DNA from: an uncultured Tenacibaculum sp.
GTDB taxonomy: Bacteria > Bacteroidota > Bacteroidia > Flavobacteriales > Flavobacteriaceae
Direction: 5' to 3'
DNA: 64,000 nt
Assembly: GCF_947502995.1 (NCBI RefSeq)
Contig: NZ_CANNBW010000010.1
Location: 1 to 64,000 of the forward strand
Positions 44,580 to 53,349 of the stretch are shown here, in pieces. The notes beneath the pieces are model-generated. The model saw only the letters and a program-made list of their open reading frames with translations, had not been told where the DNA came from and searched no databases. The position numbers and the translations under genes are program-made. Within the stretch, counting starts at the first letter, position 1; each line of letters begins with the position of its first letter.

Positions 44580-47540
44580 ATGAGAAAAAAATCATTAGAG
44601 AAAAATCTTTTTTTCTTTTTATTAACGTTTGTGAGTTTTAGCTTATCGTCACAAACTATAAAGGGGAAAGTAATCGAAGCTTCCGGGGAAAGCATTCCTT
44701 TTGCAGATGTAATTGAAAAAGGAACTACTAATGGAACTTCAACAAACGGGGACGGGGAATTCAGTATAACTGTAAAAAAAATACCAACTACAATAGTTAT
44801 ATCTTCTTTAGGTTTTGCAAGCCAGGAAATTAAAATTACTTCTGCATCAAAATTTATTAACGTAACATTAAAAGAAGATTCAGATGTTTTAGAAGAAGTA
44901 GTAATTTCAGGATTAGCTACAACAACCAAAAGATCGAATTTAGCCAATACAGTTGCAAGTGTATCAGCAGCTCAGTTAGCACAAGTAACAAATCAATCTG
45001 GATTTGATAGTGCCTTGTCAGGAAAATTTACAGGAGCAGAAATTAGAGCAAATTCTGGGGCTCCTGGTGGAGGAATATCTATGAGATTAAGAGGAGTAAC
45101 TTCTGTTTTTGGAAACCAACAACCTTTATTTATTGTAGATGGAGTTTATGTGGATAACTCTTCAATTTCATCAGGTAATAATATAGTGAGTGAAGCAGCA
45201 GGAGGAGGAAATACCTCTACAAATCAAGATGATGCTTCAAACAGGATTGCCGATATTGATCCGGAAGATATTGAAAATGTTGAGATTTTAAAAGGAGCAT
45301 CTGCAGCTGCACTTTATGGTTCGAGAGCAGCAGGAGGAGTTGTTATTATTACTACTAAAAGAGGAAAATCTGGTAAACCTAGAGTCTCTTTTTCTCAAAC
45401 AGTAGGATTAAGAAGTCCAACAAGACTGTTAGGTTTAAGAGATTGGGATCAGGCAGAAATAACTGCTGCTGGTGGGCCAGCAAATGCAACTTTGAATGAT
45501 TATGAAGCAGAGCTTTTTGATCATACAAGAGTTTCTACAACATCGAGATTTACTACTTCTGGAGGAAATGATAAATCGGATTATTTCTTTGGAGTTACGC
45601 ATAAAGATGAGCCTGGTTTAGTAGAAAATACAGGATATGAAAAAACATCATTTAGATTAAATTTAGGTCAGAAATTAACAGATTGGTTAGATATTTATGT
45701 TACGTCTAATTACATCAATTCTGAGGCAGATAGAGGTTTTTTTAATAATGGTAATGCTAATAGAACTGTTGGTTATGCCTTGGCTTTTACATTTCCTTGG
45801 GAAGATTTATCTCCAGTTAATGGTGTTTTTCCTGCAGGAGCGGCTGGGTCTAATGTTTTAGAAACTGTAGCGAATACAACAAATAGAGAAAATGTAAATC
45901 GTTTTATAGGAAGTGCTAAATCAAACTTACAAATTTTAGATTCTGACATGCATAGACTAAAGTTAACTTTAGAATTAGGTTTTGACCAATATACTTTAAG
46001 AACAACAAATATTTTCCCAAGAAGTTTGTCATACTTTAGAGATCCAAGTACATTAAGAGGTGCTGCTATTTCTGGTACTACGGTAAATACAAATTATAAC
46101 CTTTCTGCATTTTTAGTTTATAATTTAGACTTTGAAAATGGTTTAGGGTTTACGACTCAGGCGGGTACTTTCTTACAAGATTTTGATCGTAATACTGTAA
46201 TCACTGTTGGAACAGGATTTAATGGTTCTTTAACTAACTTAGGACTTGCGGAAAATTCTTCTGTTACTCAGGATATAAGGTTACAAGAAGATACAGGTTT
46301 CTTTGTTCAAGAAGAAATTAATTATGCTGATAAAATTATTGCAACATTAGGTATCAGAGGTGATAAGTCTACAAATAATGGAGATGCAGATGAAATTTTC
46401 TATTATCCTAAAGCGAGTTTAGCAGTTAATGTTCATAAATTAGGGTTATTTGAATCTGAAGTTTTTTCAACAATTAAACCAAGAGTAGCGTATGGTGAGG
46501 CTGGAAGATTTCCTCCTTTTGGAAACAAGTTTACGCTGACATCTGGACAATTTATTGATGGTAATTCTGGTTTAGCCCCTGGAACATTAAGAGGAAATCC
46601 AAATATCAAACCAGAGCGTCAAAAAGAATTAGAATACGGTTTAGACTTAGGGCTATTTAATAATAGAGTTGTTTTAGAAACTACTTTTTATAACAAAGAA
46701 ATTGAAGATTTAATTATCCAAGATCAAATCCCTACTTCAAGTGGACAAACAAGTGAGTCTAAAAATGCTGGAGCTTTAGCTAATAATGGTATCGAAATAG
46801 GTTTAAATGCGAGCATAATAGAGAAAGAAGATTTTTCTTGGAGTGCTAATTTGAAATGGTGGAAAAACACTTCTGAAATCACTCGTTTAGATGTTCCTGC
46901 TTTTGCGACAGGAGGATTTGCATCATCATTAGGAACTTTTTACATTCAAGAAGGATTTAGTGCTACGCAAATTGTAGGAACATACGATAGTACTGGTTTA
47001 ACTCCAGAAGCTATAGCACAAATAGATCCAGAAGGAGATGGATTTGCTGTGTATGGTAATGCAGAGCCAGATTTTCAAATGTCGTGGCAAAACCAGATTA
47101 GTTATAAAAACTTCGATTTAACATTTTTGTGGCATTGGAAAAAAGGTGGAGATGGAATTAATTTAACGACTTTACTTTATGATTTAGCAGGAACTACTTG
47201 GGATTATGATGATACTGGTTTAGATCCTTTAGGAGTACAAACAAATGGAGAGTATAGATCTAGTTTAGCTTTCGTTAATCCAGCACCGGTAATCGAAGAT
47301 GCAGGATATATTAGATTACGTGAAGTAGGTTTGTATTACACATTTGACGAAAATGTATTTAAAGGTTTTGAAAGAGTGAAAGTTGGAATTTCTGGTAGAA
47401 ACTTAATTAATATTTTCGATTATAACAGTTACGATCCTGAAGTTTCTAACTTCGGAAATAATGTTTTAGCAAACAATGTAGAAGTAACTCCTTATCCAGC
47501 TTCTCAGTTTATTAACTTTCATTTAAATGTTAACTTCTAA
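44580..47540 (+). CDS. SusC/RagA-type TonB-dependent outer-membrane transporter
   Basis: The 986-residue SusC-like receptor has a signal peptide (about 1-26), then a carboxypeptidase-D regulatory-like domain (about 27-100, TIKGKVIEASGESIPFADV) and a short linker. The plug domain follows (about 108-230, with PLFIVDGVYVDNSS and NVEILKGASAAALYGSRAAG), then a beta-barrel that ends in a terminal phenylalanine (FHLNVNF). It imports large ligands with its SusD lipoprotein partner, whose gene follows at once. In Bacteroidota these pairs take up glycans, peptides or proteins. No glycan enzyme is encoded nearby, so the ligand is unknown. The gene is divergent from moxR. Confidence 0.95.
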   Translation: MRKKSLEKNLFFFLLTFVSFSLSSQTIKGKVIEASGESIPFADVIEKGTTNGTSTNGDGEFSITVKKIPTTIVISSLGFASQEIKITSASKFINVTLKEDSDVLEEVVISGLATTTKRSNLANTVASVSAAQLAQVTNQSGFDSALSGKFTGAEIRANSGAPGGGISMRLRGVTSVFGNQQPLFIVDGVYVDNSSISSGNNIVSEAAGGGNTSTNQDDASNRIADIDPEDIENVEILKGASAAALYGSRAAGGVVIITTKRGKSGKPRVSFSQTVGLRSPTRLLGLRDWDQAEITAAGGPANATLNDYEAELFDHTRVSTTSRFTTSGGNDKSDYFFGVTHKDEPGLVENTGYEKTSFRLNLGQKLTDWLDIYVTSNYINSEADRGFFNNGNANRTVGYALAFTFPWEDLSPVNGVFPAGAAGSNVLETVANTTNRENVNRFIGSAKSNLQILDSDMHRLKLTLELGFDQYTLRTTNIFPRSLSYFRDPSTLRGAAISGTTVNTNYNLSAFLVYNLDFENGLGFTTQAGTFLQDFDRNTVITVGTGFNGSLTNLGLAENSSVTQDIRLQEDTGFFVQEEINYADKIIATLGIRGDKSTNNGDADEIFYYPKASLAVNVHKLGLFESEVFSTIKPRVAYGEAGRFPPFGNKFTLTSGQFIDGNSGLAPGTLRGNPNIKPERQKELEYGLDLGLFNNRVVLETTFYNKEIEDLIIQDQIPTSSGQTSESKNAGALANNGIEIGLNASIIEKEDFSWSANLKWWKNTSEITRLDVPAFATGGFASSLGTFYIQEGFSATQIVGTYDSTGLTPEAIAQIDPEGDGFAVYGNAEPDFQMSWQNQISYKNFDLTFLWHWKKGGDGINLTTLLYDLAGTTWDYDDTGLDPLGVQTNGEYRSSLAFVNPAPVIEDAGYIRLREVGLYYTFDENVFKGFERVKVGISGRNLINIFDYNSYDPEVSNFGNNVLANNVEVTPYPASQFINFHLNVNF

Positions 47541-47550
47541 AAAAAATACA

Positions 47551-48870
47551 ATGCTTAAAAATAAAATTTCAATTTTAATATTAGTGTTCACAGCTGTTTT
47601 TTTTACAAGTTGTGAATTAGAAGATTTGCCTAACGAAAATGCTCCTACTTTAGAGAGTTTTGCAGATGGTGCTTCTCAGGCTGATGTTCAATCTTTAGCA
47701 GTAGGATTAGAGGCAGTAATGAGAAATGATTTAGAATTTCACTATCAAACAATTAGTTATATCGGTAGAGAGTATTATGATTTAACAGGAACAGATCCAA
47801 GATATACAGGAGAGTTGTTAAAAGGTCCTTTAGATAATAATGGATTTTTAACTACACGTGCTTATTCTGCTTGGTATAGAGTTGTAAAAGCAGCAAATGT
47901 TTTAGTAACTGCTGTAGAAAATTCTGAAGCAGGTTTTTCAGATGCGACTAAGCGTTCTTATTACGGATATGCAAATACCATTAAAGCTTATGCGTTATTA
48001 ATGGTTGCTAATCGTCAATTCAGTAATGGAATTAGAGTAGATGTTGCAGATCCAGATAATTTAGGTCCGTTTTTAGGCTATCCTGAAGCTTTAACTGCAA
48101 TAAGAAATTTATTGAATGATGCAAATTCAGATTTAACAAACGGTGGAGGAACTTTCGACTTTCCTATTAGTTCTGGTTATGATGGGTTTGCTACACCAGC
48201 AACATTTGCTACTTTCAATAGAGCTTTAGCGGCTAGAGTAGCATTATATCAAGGAAATAAATCAGATGCTTTATCATTATTAGGTAATTCGTTCTTTGAT
48301 ATTTCAGGTGCTTTAAATGTAGGAGTTGCTCATGTTTTTGGAGCTACAGGAAACGATGTTTTAAATGCTCAATTTTATGTTTTAGGTCAATCTGGTCAAG
48401 AGTACATGATTCATAATTCTTGGATTGCAGATGCTGAAGCTGGAGATACAAGAGTTGCAAATAAATCATTTATGCTACCAACACCAAGAATGTTTGATGA
48501 TTTAACAGCAACACATCAAATGGCTTTATATACGAGTAATACCGATCCTGTATATTTAATCAGAAATGAAGAGTTAATTTTAATTTATGCAGAAGCTAAT
48601 ATCGGAACTAATAATGCTGAAGCTGTAAATGCAATAAATGTGATTAGAAACGCTGCTGGATTAGCAAATTATTCTGGAGCTACAACAGATGCTGCTTTGG
48701 AATTAGAGGTGCTAAACCAAAGAAGGTATTCTTTAATTGGAGAAGGACATAGATGGGTTGATTTAAGAAGAACAGGAAGATTAAATGATATTAACTTCTT
48801 GCCTTTAGATAGAATGGGAGATAATGCTTTAGATGCGTTTCCAACTCCATTTAGTGAAAATGTGAATTAA
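47551..48870 (+). CDS. SusD/RagB-type surface lipoprotein
   Basis: The start is ATG at 47551 (an in-frame ATG at 47527 lies inside the end of susC and lacks a normal signal), giving 439 residues. It has a lipoprotein signal with lipobox FFTSC (Cys21), then a helical SusD-like fold with the C-terminal signature LIYAEANIG...NAINVIRNAAGL and RYSLIGEGHRWVDLRRTGRL. It caps the SusC barrel and binds the ligand on the cell surface. It is short for the family (most are about 500-600 residues), suggesting a simpler ligand-binding face. A good terminator follows. Confidence 0.93.
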   Translation: MLKNKISILILVFTAVFFTSCELEDLPNENAPTLESFADGASQADVQSLAVGLEAVMRNDLEFHYQTISYIGREYYDLTGTDPRYTGELLKGPLDNNGFLTTRAYSAWYRVVKAANVLVTAVENSEAGFSDATKRSYYGYANTIKAYALLMVANRQFSNGIRVDVADPDNLGPFLGYPEALTAIRNLLNDANSDLTNGGGTFDFPISSGYDGFATPATFATFNRALAARVALYQGNKSDALSLLGNSFFDISGALNVGVAHVFGATGNDVLNAQFYVLGQSGQEYMIHNSWIADAEAGDTRVANKSFMLPTPRMFDDLTATHQMALYTSNTDPVYLIRNEELILIYAEANIGTNNAEAVNAINVIRNAAGLANYSGATTDAALELEVLNQRRYSLIGEGHRWVDLRRTGRLNDINFLPLDRMGDNALDAFPTPFSENVN

Positions 48871-48891
48871 AATAGAAACAACAATAAAATG

Positions 48892-48923
48892 AAAAAGCAA
48901 TCTCAAACGAGATTGCTTTTTTT
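48892..48923. terminator. Terminator after the SusC/SusD pair
   Basis: A 13-bp stem, AAAAAGCAATCTC / GAGATTGCTTTTT with an AAAC loop, is followed by T. The A-rich side also allows use by the convergent gene ending at 48950. Confidence 0.9.
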
Positions 48924-48949
48924 ATAGCTCAAGCTTGAGGTAAATATTT

Positions 48950-50296
48950 TTATTTTTTAATGAATCGTATTGTTTTGTCACCTTCAGTTGTACTTATTTT
49001 GGCAATATAAATACCTGAATTTAATCCTTGAGAGTTTACCAAAGTTTCTTGAGTGTTTAAGTTTTTATAAGATCTAACTTCTTTACCCAGAATACTGTAT
49101 AATTTAATTGAAGTAATCGTAGATCCACTAGTTTTAACGTTCCAATTGTTAGCTGATGGATTTGGAAACACTGAAAAAGAACTTAGTTTGTTTTCTTCTA
49201 CGCTAGCTGTAGCAGATTCTTTGTAGAAATAAATATTATCAATCCAAATATTTCCATTTCCATCGTATTTAAACTGATCAATTTGAGTTAAATCTACAAT
49301 GTCACTAAATTCAGTCAGAGGAATATCAACGCTATTCCATGTTTCAACAGAACCAGATGGGATTAATAAGTATTCTTTTTCGACAGCAGGATTAACAACT
49401 GCCGAAGAATTAATTAAGAAAATACCTAAATCAGTTGAGCTCTTAGCCCAAAAATCAATATGTAAGTGTGTTTTTCCAGATACATCTACAGGGCTTGCCA
49501 AAGCATGTCCTTGATAATTTAATCCAGCTAGTTTAATTGTATTGTTGGCGTTTACCATAACTTCAGAATATGTTGTAGACTGCCCCCAGTTAGGGTTGAA
49601 ATTTGTTCCAGAAACATTACTGTATGTATCACTGTAAATTGAAAGTATTTCAAAAGTCGTTTCGTCTCTAGATGGTGCTGTAGCAGCTTCAGCTGGCTCT
49701 TCTATTGTACAAGCATTTGGACAAGAGCCTCCGCAGTCTACTCCTTCTTCATCTCCATTTTTTAATCCATCAGTACATGTTGCTGCAATAACTACTCCAC
49801 CAGAAAAATCATCGATTAAATATGCGTCATCGTTTCCTGCATTTGCGTCACCAGCATCAGGGAAAATTACTAATCTAGTATATTGAGATAAACCAGAGCC
49901 AAAATCTACACTAATATTTTGCCAGCCAGTACCGGTTGTTGTGAAAGGTAATTCTGTATTACCATTAGGTCCTTCAAATTTTAATAAATGATTTCCGCTA
50001 GAACCAGTTCCAGTTCCTAAAGGATTTATCCTAAAAGTTATTGTGTTATTGGCGTCATCCGATAAATCGATAAATTGAATTAAATCTAATGCTGCTCCGT
50101 CCCATGCATTGTTAGCTCCAACAATTTTCATTATTTTATTACTTGCATCACCTGGATCAGATTCATAAGTAACTACGGCGCCATTAAAAGCAGAAAAATT
50201 TTCATCTGCTGTATCTGTAAAATCTATAGGAAAAACTTGAGAAAATCCTACATAAGTTACAAGTAGAAAAATAACGGGGGTAATTTTTTTAATCAT
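48950..50296 (-). CDS. Type IX secreted protein with carbohydrate-binding-like modules
   Basis: The 448-residue protein has a signal peptide (1-19, ending GFSQ) and an N-terminal beta-sandwich (about 22-170). A short cysteine motif of the pattern C-D-G-x-x-N-G-D-E-x-G-V-D-C-G-G-x-C follows (C174, C188, C192, C196). A second beta-sandwich (about 205-365) and a type IX sorting tail (FPNPSANNW to IRFIKK) complete it. The Cys motif recurs in flavobacterial surface glycan-handling proteins. It is convergent with the SusC/SusD pair and shares a terminator with it. A binding role on the cell surface is inferred; no catalytic residues are evident. Confidence 0.85.
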   Translation of the reverse strand: MIKKITPVIFLLVTYVGFSQVFPIDFTDTADENFSAFNGAVVTYESDPGDASNKIMKIVGANNAWDGAALDLIQFIDLSDDANNTITFRINPLGTGTGSSGNHLLKFEGPNGNTELPFTTTGTGWQNISVDFGSGLSQYTRLVIFPDAGDANAGNDDAYLIDDFSGGVVIAATCTDGLKNGDEEGVDCGGSCPNACTIEEPAEAATAPSRDETTFEILSIYSDTYSNVSGTNFNPNWGQSTTYSEVMVNANNTIKLAGLNYQGHALASPVDVSGKTHLHIDFWAKSSTDLGIFLINSSAVVNPAVEKEYLLIPSGSVETWNSVDIPLTEFSDIVDLTQIDQFKYDGNGNIWIDNIYFYKESATASVEENKLSSFSVFPNPSANNWNVKTSGSTITSIKLYSILGKEVRSYKNLNTQETLVNSQGLNSGIYIAKISTTEGDKTIRFIKK

Positions 50297-50432
50297 ATCT
50301 ATGTTTTTAAGTGAAATGTGTTATACAATTTACACAATTTTCATATTAAAAACAACTGTATATATCTGTTGGTTAGTTTTTTACAGGTAAAATCCCTTTT
50401 TGTTTCTTAGTAAAAAAGAAGTTGAAAGATTG

Positions 50433-51197
50433 TTATTCGTATTTATCGAGTGTAAATTTAGAGTCAGCAAAAGTTCCATAAGTAAAATATTGAACCCAGT
50501 CGCCAAGATTAAAATATTTACTATTTTCATTAAGTGTGATATCAAGAGGTAAATGACGATGTCCGAAAACAAAATAATCGTAATGCTTTGTTTCTAACTT
50601 ACGTTTGCAATACTGAACTAACCATTCTTTTTCTTCCCCTAAAAACTTAAAATCCTCGTCTCCAGAAATCATTTTGTTTTTTACCGACATATATTGTCCT
50701 AAGCGAACTCCTAAATCTGGATGTAGCCATCTAAATAACCATTTAAAAAGTGGAAAAGTAAAAACCTTCTTCATTCTTTTATAACCAAGGTCATGTGGAC
50801 CTAAACCGTCTCCATGTCCAATTAAAAAAAGTTGATTGTTAATTTTAAATTCTTGAGGTTTAAAGAAAACGGGAATGTTTAACTCTGTTTCAAAATAATC
50901 TTTCATCCATAGATCATGGTTTCCAACAAAAAAGTAAATTGGAATTCCATTATCTCTCAGTTGTGCTAATTTACCTAAAATGCGAACAAATCCTTTAGGA
51001 ACAACAGTTTTATATTCGAACCAAAAATCAAATAAATCACCTAAAAGGAAAATAGCTTCAGCATCTTTTTCTATTTCATTTAGCCAATTTAAAAACTTCT
51101 TTTCTCGAGGAAAGCTTTTTTCTCTTGTAGGCGCTCCCAAGTGTTGATCTGAGGCAAAATATACTTTTTTATCTGTTGAGATATCTATTGAAATCAA
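50433..51197 (-). CDS. lpxH: UDP-2,3-diacylglucosamine diphosphatase (LpxH-type)
   Basis: The 254-residue metallophosphoesterase has Asp17-x-His19 in SDQHLG, Asp54 in GDLFDFW, Asn93-His94 in GNHD, a GHGDGLG segment and a C-terminal GHRH. It matches the LpxH family, which makes lipid X from UDP-diacylglucosamine in lipid A synthesis at the inner membrane. The only workable start before the first motif is TTG at 51197; no ATG occurs between the upstream in-frame stop and the phosphoesterase motif. It is divergent from the MOSC gene, whose -7 element lies in the gap. Confidence 0.92.
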   Translation of the reverse strand: MISIDISTDKKVYFASDQHLGAPTREKSFPREKKFLNWLNEIEKDAEAIFLLGDLFDFWFEYKTVVPKGFVRILGKLAQLRDNGIPIYFFVGNHDLWMKDYFETELNIPVFFKPQEFKINNQLFLIGHGDGLGPHDLGYKRMKKVFTFPLFKWLFRWLHPDLGVRLGQYMSVKNKMISGDEDFKFLGEEKEWLVQYCKRKLETKHYDYFVFGHRHLPLDITLNENSKYFNLGDWVQYFTYGTFADSKFTLDKYE

Positions 51198-51234
51198 ACC
51201 TAAAATTTTGGTAAAAATAACTATTTTATTTAGC

Positions 51235-51242
51235 TAACTTTG
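51235..51242 (+). promoter_or_regulatory. Candidate promoter for the MOSC-tadA pair (TAACTTTG)
   Basis: It is a full TAnnTTTG match 15 bases before the ATG at 51258. A TTG at 51208-51210 lies 24 bases upstream, slightly longer than the usual spacing. Confidence 0.5.
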
Positions 51243-51257
51243 TAAAAAAGCACTTAT

Positions 51258-51815
51258 ATGAAGATTCTTGCTACAAATATTGGAGAACGTAAAGAAATAG
51301 ATTGGAAAGGTAAAAAAGTTACTACTGGAATTTTTAAATATCCTACAAATCAACCAATTTATTTAAATGTAGAAGAGGTAAAAGGCGATGCAATATGTGA
51401 TAGAGAACATCATGGAGGAATAGATCAGGCGGTGTATGCGTATTCTGTAAAACATTACGATTACTTTAAAGATTTATATCCTGATTTAAAGTGGGAGTAT
51501 GGAATTTTTGGAGAAAACTTAACTTTAGATGATATAGAAGAAACTAAAGTTCATGTTGGAGATACATACAAAGTTGGTGAAGTTATATTAGAAGTGACTA
51601 AGCCTAGATATCCTTGTATGAAGCTCGGAGTTCGTTTTAATGATATGAAAATTGTAAAACAGTTTTGGAATACAACTAAAAGTGGAGTGTATTTTAAAGT
51701 TTTAAAAACTGGTGAAGTGAAGCAGGGTGATCTTTTTGAATTAATTCAGACAGACACAACTAAGCCAACTATAGCTGATATTTATTTACAGAAAAAGAAA
51801 AGTAAGTTTTCATGA
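51258..51815 (+). CDS. MOSC domain protein (YiiM-like)
   Basis: The 185-residue protein matches MOSC domains of the YiiM/YuaD type, with DREHHGGIDQAVYAYS (about 50-65), the YGIFGENLTLD segment, and a cysteine in KPRYPCMKLGVRF as the likely functional thiol. MOSC domains are linked to sulfur carriage for molybdenum or to reduction of N-hydroxylated bases. No signal peptide is seen. It overlaps tadA by four bases, a coupled pair. Confidence 0.9.
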   Translation: MKILATNIGERKEIDWKGKKVTTGIFKYPTNQPIYLNVEEVKGDAICDREHHGGIDQAVYAYSVKHYDYFKDLYPDLKWEYGIFGENLTLDDIEETKVHVGDTYKVGEVILEVTKPRYPCMKLGVRFNDMKIVKQFWNTTKSGVYFKVLKTGEVKQGDLFELIQTDTTKPTIADIYLQKKKSKFS

Positions 51816-52258
51816 ATCCTTTTGATGATGCATATTTTATGAGAAAAGCATTACAGGAAGCTGAACTGGCTTTTGATAAAGGTGAAGTTCCTGTTGGCGC
51901 AGTTATAGTTTTTAAAAATCAAATTATTGCGCGAGCTCATAATTTAACAGAACGTTTGAACGATGTTACAGCTCATGCAGAAATGCAAGCTTTTACCTCA
52001 GCAGCAGATTTTTTGGGAGGTAAATATTTAAGGGATTGTACATTATATGTAACTCTTGAACCTTGCCAGATGTGTGCAGGTGCAAGTTATTGGACGCAAA
52101 TTGGAAAAATCGTTTATGGAGCCAATGAACCTAAATCTGGATTTACAATTTTAGGAACAAAATTACATCCTAAAACTAAGGTTGTATCTGGTGTTTTAGA
52201 AGAAGAATGTGCAGAAATTATGAAGAAGTTCTTTATTCAAAAACGTAATTTGAATTAA
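51812..52258 (+). CDS. tadA: tRNA-specific adenosine deaminase
   Basis: TadA converts adenosine 34 of tRNA-Arg(ACG) to inosine. The 148-residue protein has the zinc and proton-shuttle residues His55 and Glu57 in HAEM, and Cys85 and Cys88 in PCQMC. KGEVPVGAVIV and GGKYLRDCTLYVTLEP complete the family pattern. It overlaps the MOSC gene (ATGA) and is convergent with ogt, 12 bases away. Small nucleoside deaminases such as guanine deaminase are close relatives, but the PCxMC layout and length favour TadA. Confidence 0.9.
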   Translation: MNPFDDAYFMRKALQEAELAFDKGEVPVGAVIVFKNQIIARAHNLTERLNDVTAHAEMQAFTSAADFLGGKYLRDCTLYVTLEPCQMCAGASYWTQIGKIVYGANEPKSGFTILGTKLHPKTKVVSGVLEEECAEIMKKFFIQKRNLN

Positions 52259-52270
52259 GCTGTAATTCTA

Positions 52271-52753
52271 TTAAAATAAGGTTTGTTGTTTCGTGCCGTT
52301 TTCATGTTCTAAAAGCCATTTTTTTCGCCATACACCGCCTACATATCCAGTTAAAGATCCGTCAGAACCTATAATTCTGTGACATGGAATAATTAAAGAG
52401 ATAGGATTTTTACCATTTGCAGAAGCTACAGCTCTTATAGCTTTAATATCACCTAATGCTTTAGATTGTTCTAAATAACTTCTAGTTTTTCCAAAAGGAA
52501 CTCTTAATAATTCATTCCAAACTTTTCCTTGAAACGTGGTGCCTTTAGGAGATAAAGTTAATTCAAATTCTTTACGGTTTCCAGAGAAATATTCGTCTAG
52601 TTGTTGAACACATTTTCTAATTTCTATTGATGAAATATTTTCTGAGACAGAATGTTCATCTTCTATGAAATAAATAGAGTGAATTGATTTTTCATCTCCA
52701 GTTATTTCTAGAGTTCCAATAGGAGATGAGTAATATGTTGTTTCTGTATTCAA
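52271..52753 (-). CDS. ogt: O6-methylguanine-DNA methyltransferase
   Basis: The 160-residue suicide methyltransferase repairs O6-alkylguanine in DNA. The acceptor cysteine is Cys124 in LIIPCHRIIG, preceded by IRAVASANGKNP and followed by TGYVGGVWRKKWLLEHE, the usual C-terminal domain. The N-terminal domain (about 1-65) is short. The start is TTG at 52753; the frame has no ATG between an upstream stop and this point. It stands alone, convergent with tadA. Confidence 0.93.
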   Translation of the reverse strand: MNTETTYYSSPIGTLEITGDEKSIHSIYFIEDEHSVSENISSIEIRKCVQQLDEYFSGNRKEFELTLSPKGTTFQGKVWNELLRVPFGKTRSYLEQSKALGDIKAIRAVASANGKNPISLIIPCHRIIGSDGSLTGYVGGVWRKKWLLEHENGTKQQTLF

Positions 52754-52877
52754 TTTAAAGTATTTGCGCGTTTGCTTTTTAAGTAGTAAAGTTAGTTAAA
52801 ATCAGTGAGTTTTTAGTTTGTTATGTCTTTTAAAAAGTAGAAGAAAGTTAATATCATTATATATCTTATATAAATAA

Positions 52878-52913
52878 AAATAGCAGTTTAGGTTAGATCC
52901 AAAACCGCTATTT
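52878..52913 (-). terminator. Hairpin downstream of the monooxygenase-like lipoprotein
   Basis: AAATAGCAGTTT (52878-52889) pairs with AAACCGCTATTT (52902-52913) with one mismatch and a 12-base loop, followed by T on the minus strand. It lies ten bases after the stop. Confidence 0.6.
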
Positions 52914-52922
52914 AATATTTAG

Positions 52923-53309
52923 TTATTTTTCTGTTTTATTAAATATTTTAAAGTATTGGAATATCATTTCATTTTCATCCATTGTGCTAAAAATTGTTGT
53001 AGTCATTTCGTTTTGCATGGCTTTTTCAGATGCTAATTTAGCGGATTCTAAATCTGTCCAAAGGATAATGTCTAAAAACTTTCCTTCTTCAGAAATGGCT
53101 GTTTTTCTTGAAATAAAACCAGGTTGCTTGCTTGCAAATTCATTAAGCTTTAAAACAGATTTTTTACCTTGTTCAATGTTTATTCCGTCTTTGAATTTCC
53201 AAAGAACCATTTCCATGATGTTTGCTTGTTCCATATTACTTTTCTTTTTGTCTGACTGTTCACAACTGAAAATCGTAAAAACCAGTAGACCAATGATTAA
53301 ATTTTTCAT
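52923..53309 (-). CDS. Lipoprotein with an antibiotic-biosynthesis-monooxygenase-like fold
   Basis: The 128 residues begin with a lipoprotein signal ending FTIFSC (Cys16). The rest resembles the small alpha+beta barrel of the ABM/dimeric family: MEMVLWKFKDGINIEQGKKS, QPGFISRKTAISEEGKFLDI, ILWTDLESAKLASEKAM. Members of this fold include heme-degrading and quinone-forming oxygenases, but many have no known activity. The gene follows the broken WYL regulator by 40 bases on the same strand and may have been its regulated target. Confidence 0.75.
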   Translation of the reverse strand: MKNLIIGLLVFTIFSCEQSDKKKSNMEQANIMEMVLWKFKDGINIEQGKKSVLKLNEFASKQPGFISRKTAISEEGKFLDIILWTDLESAKLASEKAMQNEMTTTIFSTMDENEMIFQYFKIFNKTEK

Positions 53310-53349
53310 GGCTCAAAAGTAAAGCAGGAGGGTGACAGCCCTATGTCAA

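Noticed and set aside
47527..47550. Upstream ATG of the SusD gene, inside susC
   Set aside because: It adds eight polar residues before an otherwise perfect lipoprotein signal; the ATG at 47551 is better.
48928..48939. 12-bp palindrome CTCAAGCTTGAG
   Set aside because: It lies between two convergent genes beside a better terminator, with no promoter to act on; probably chance.
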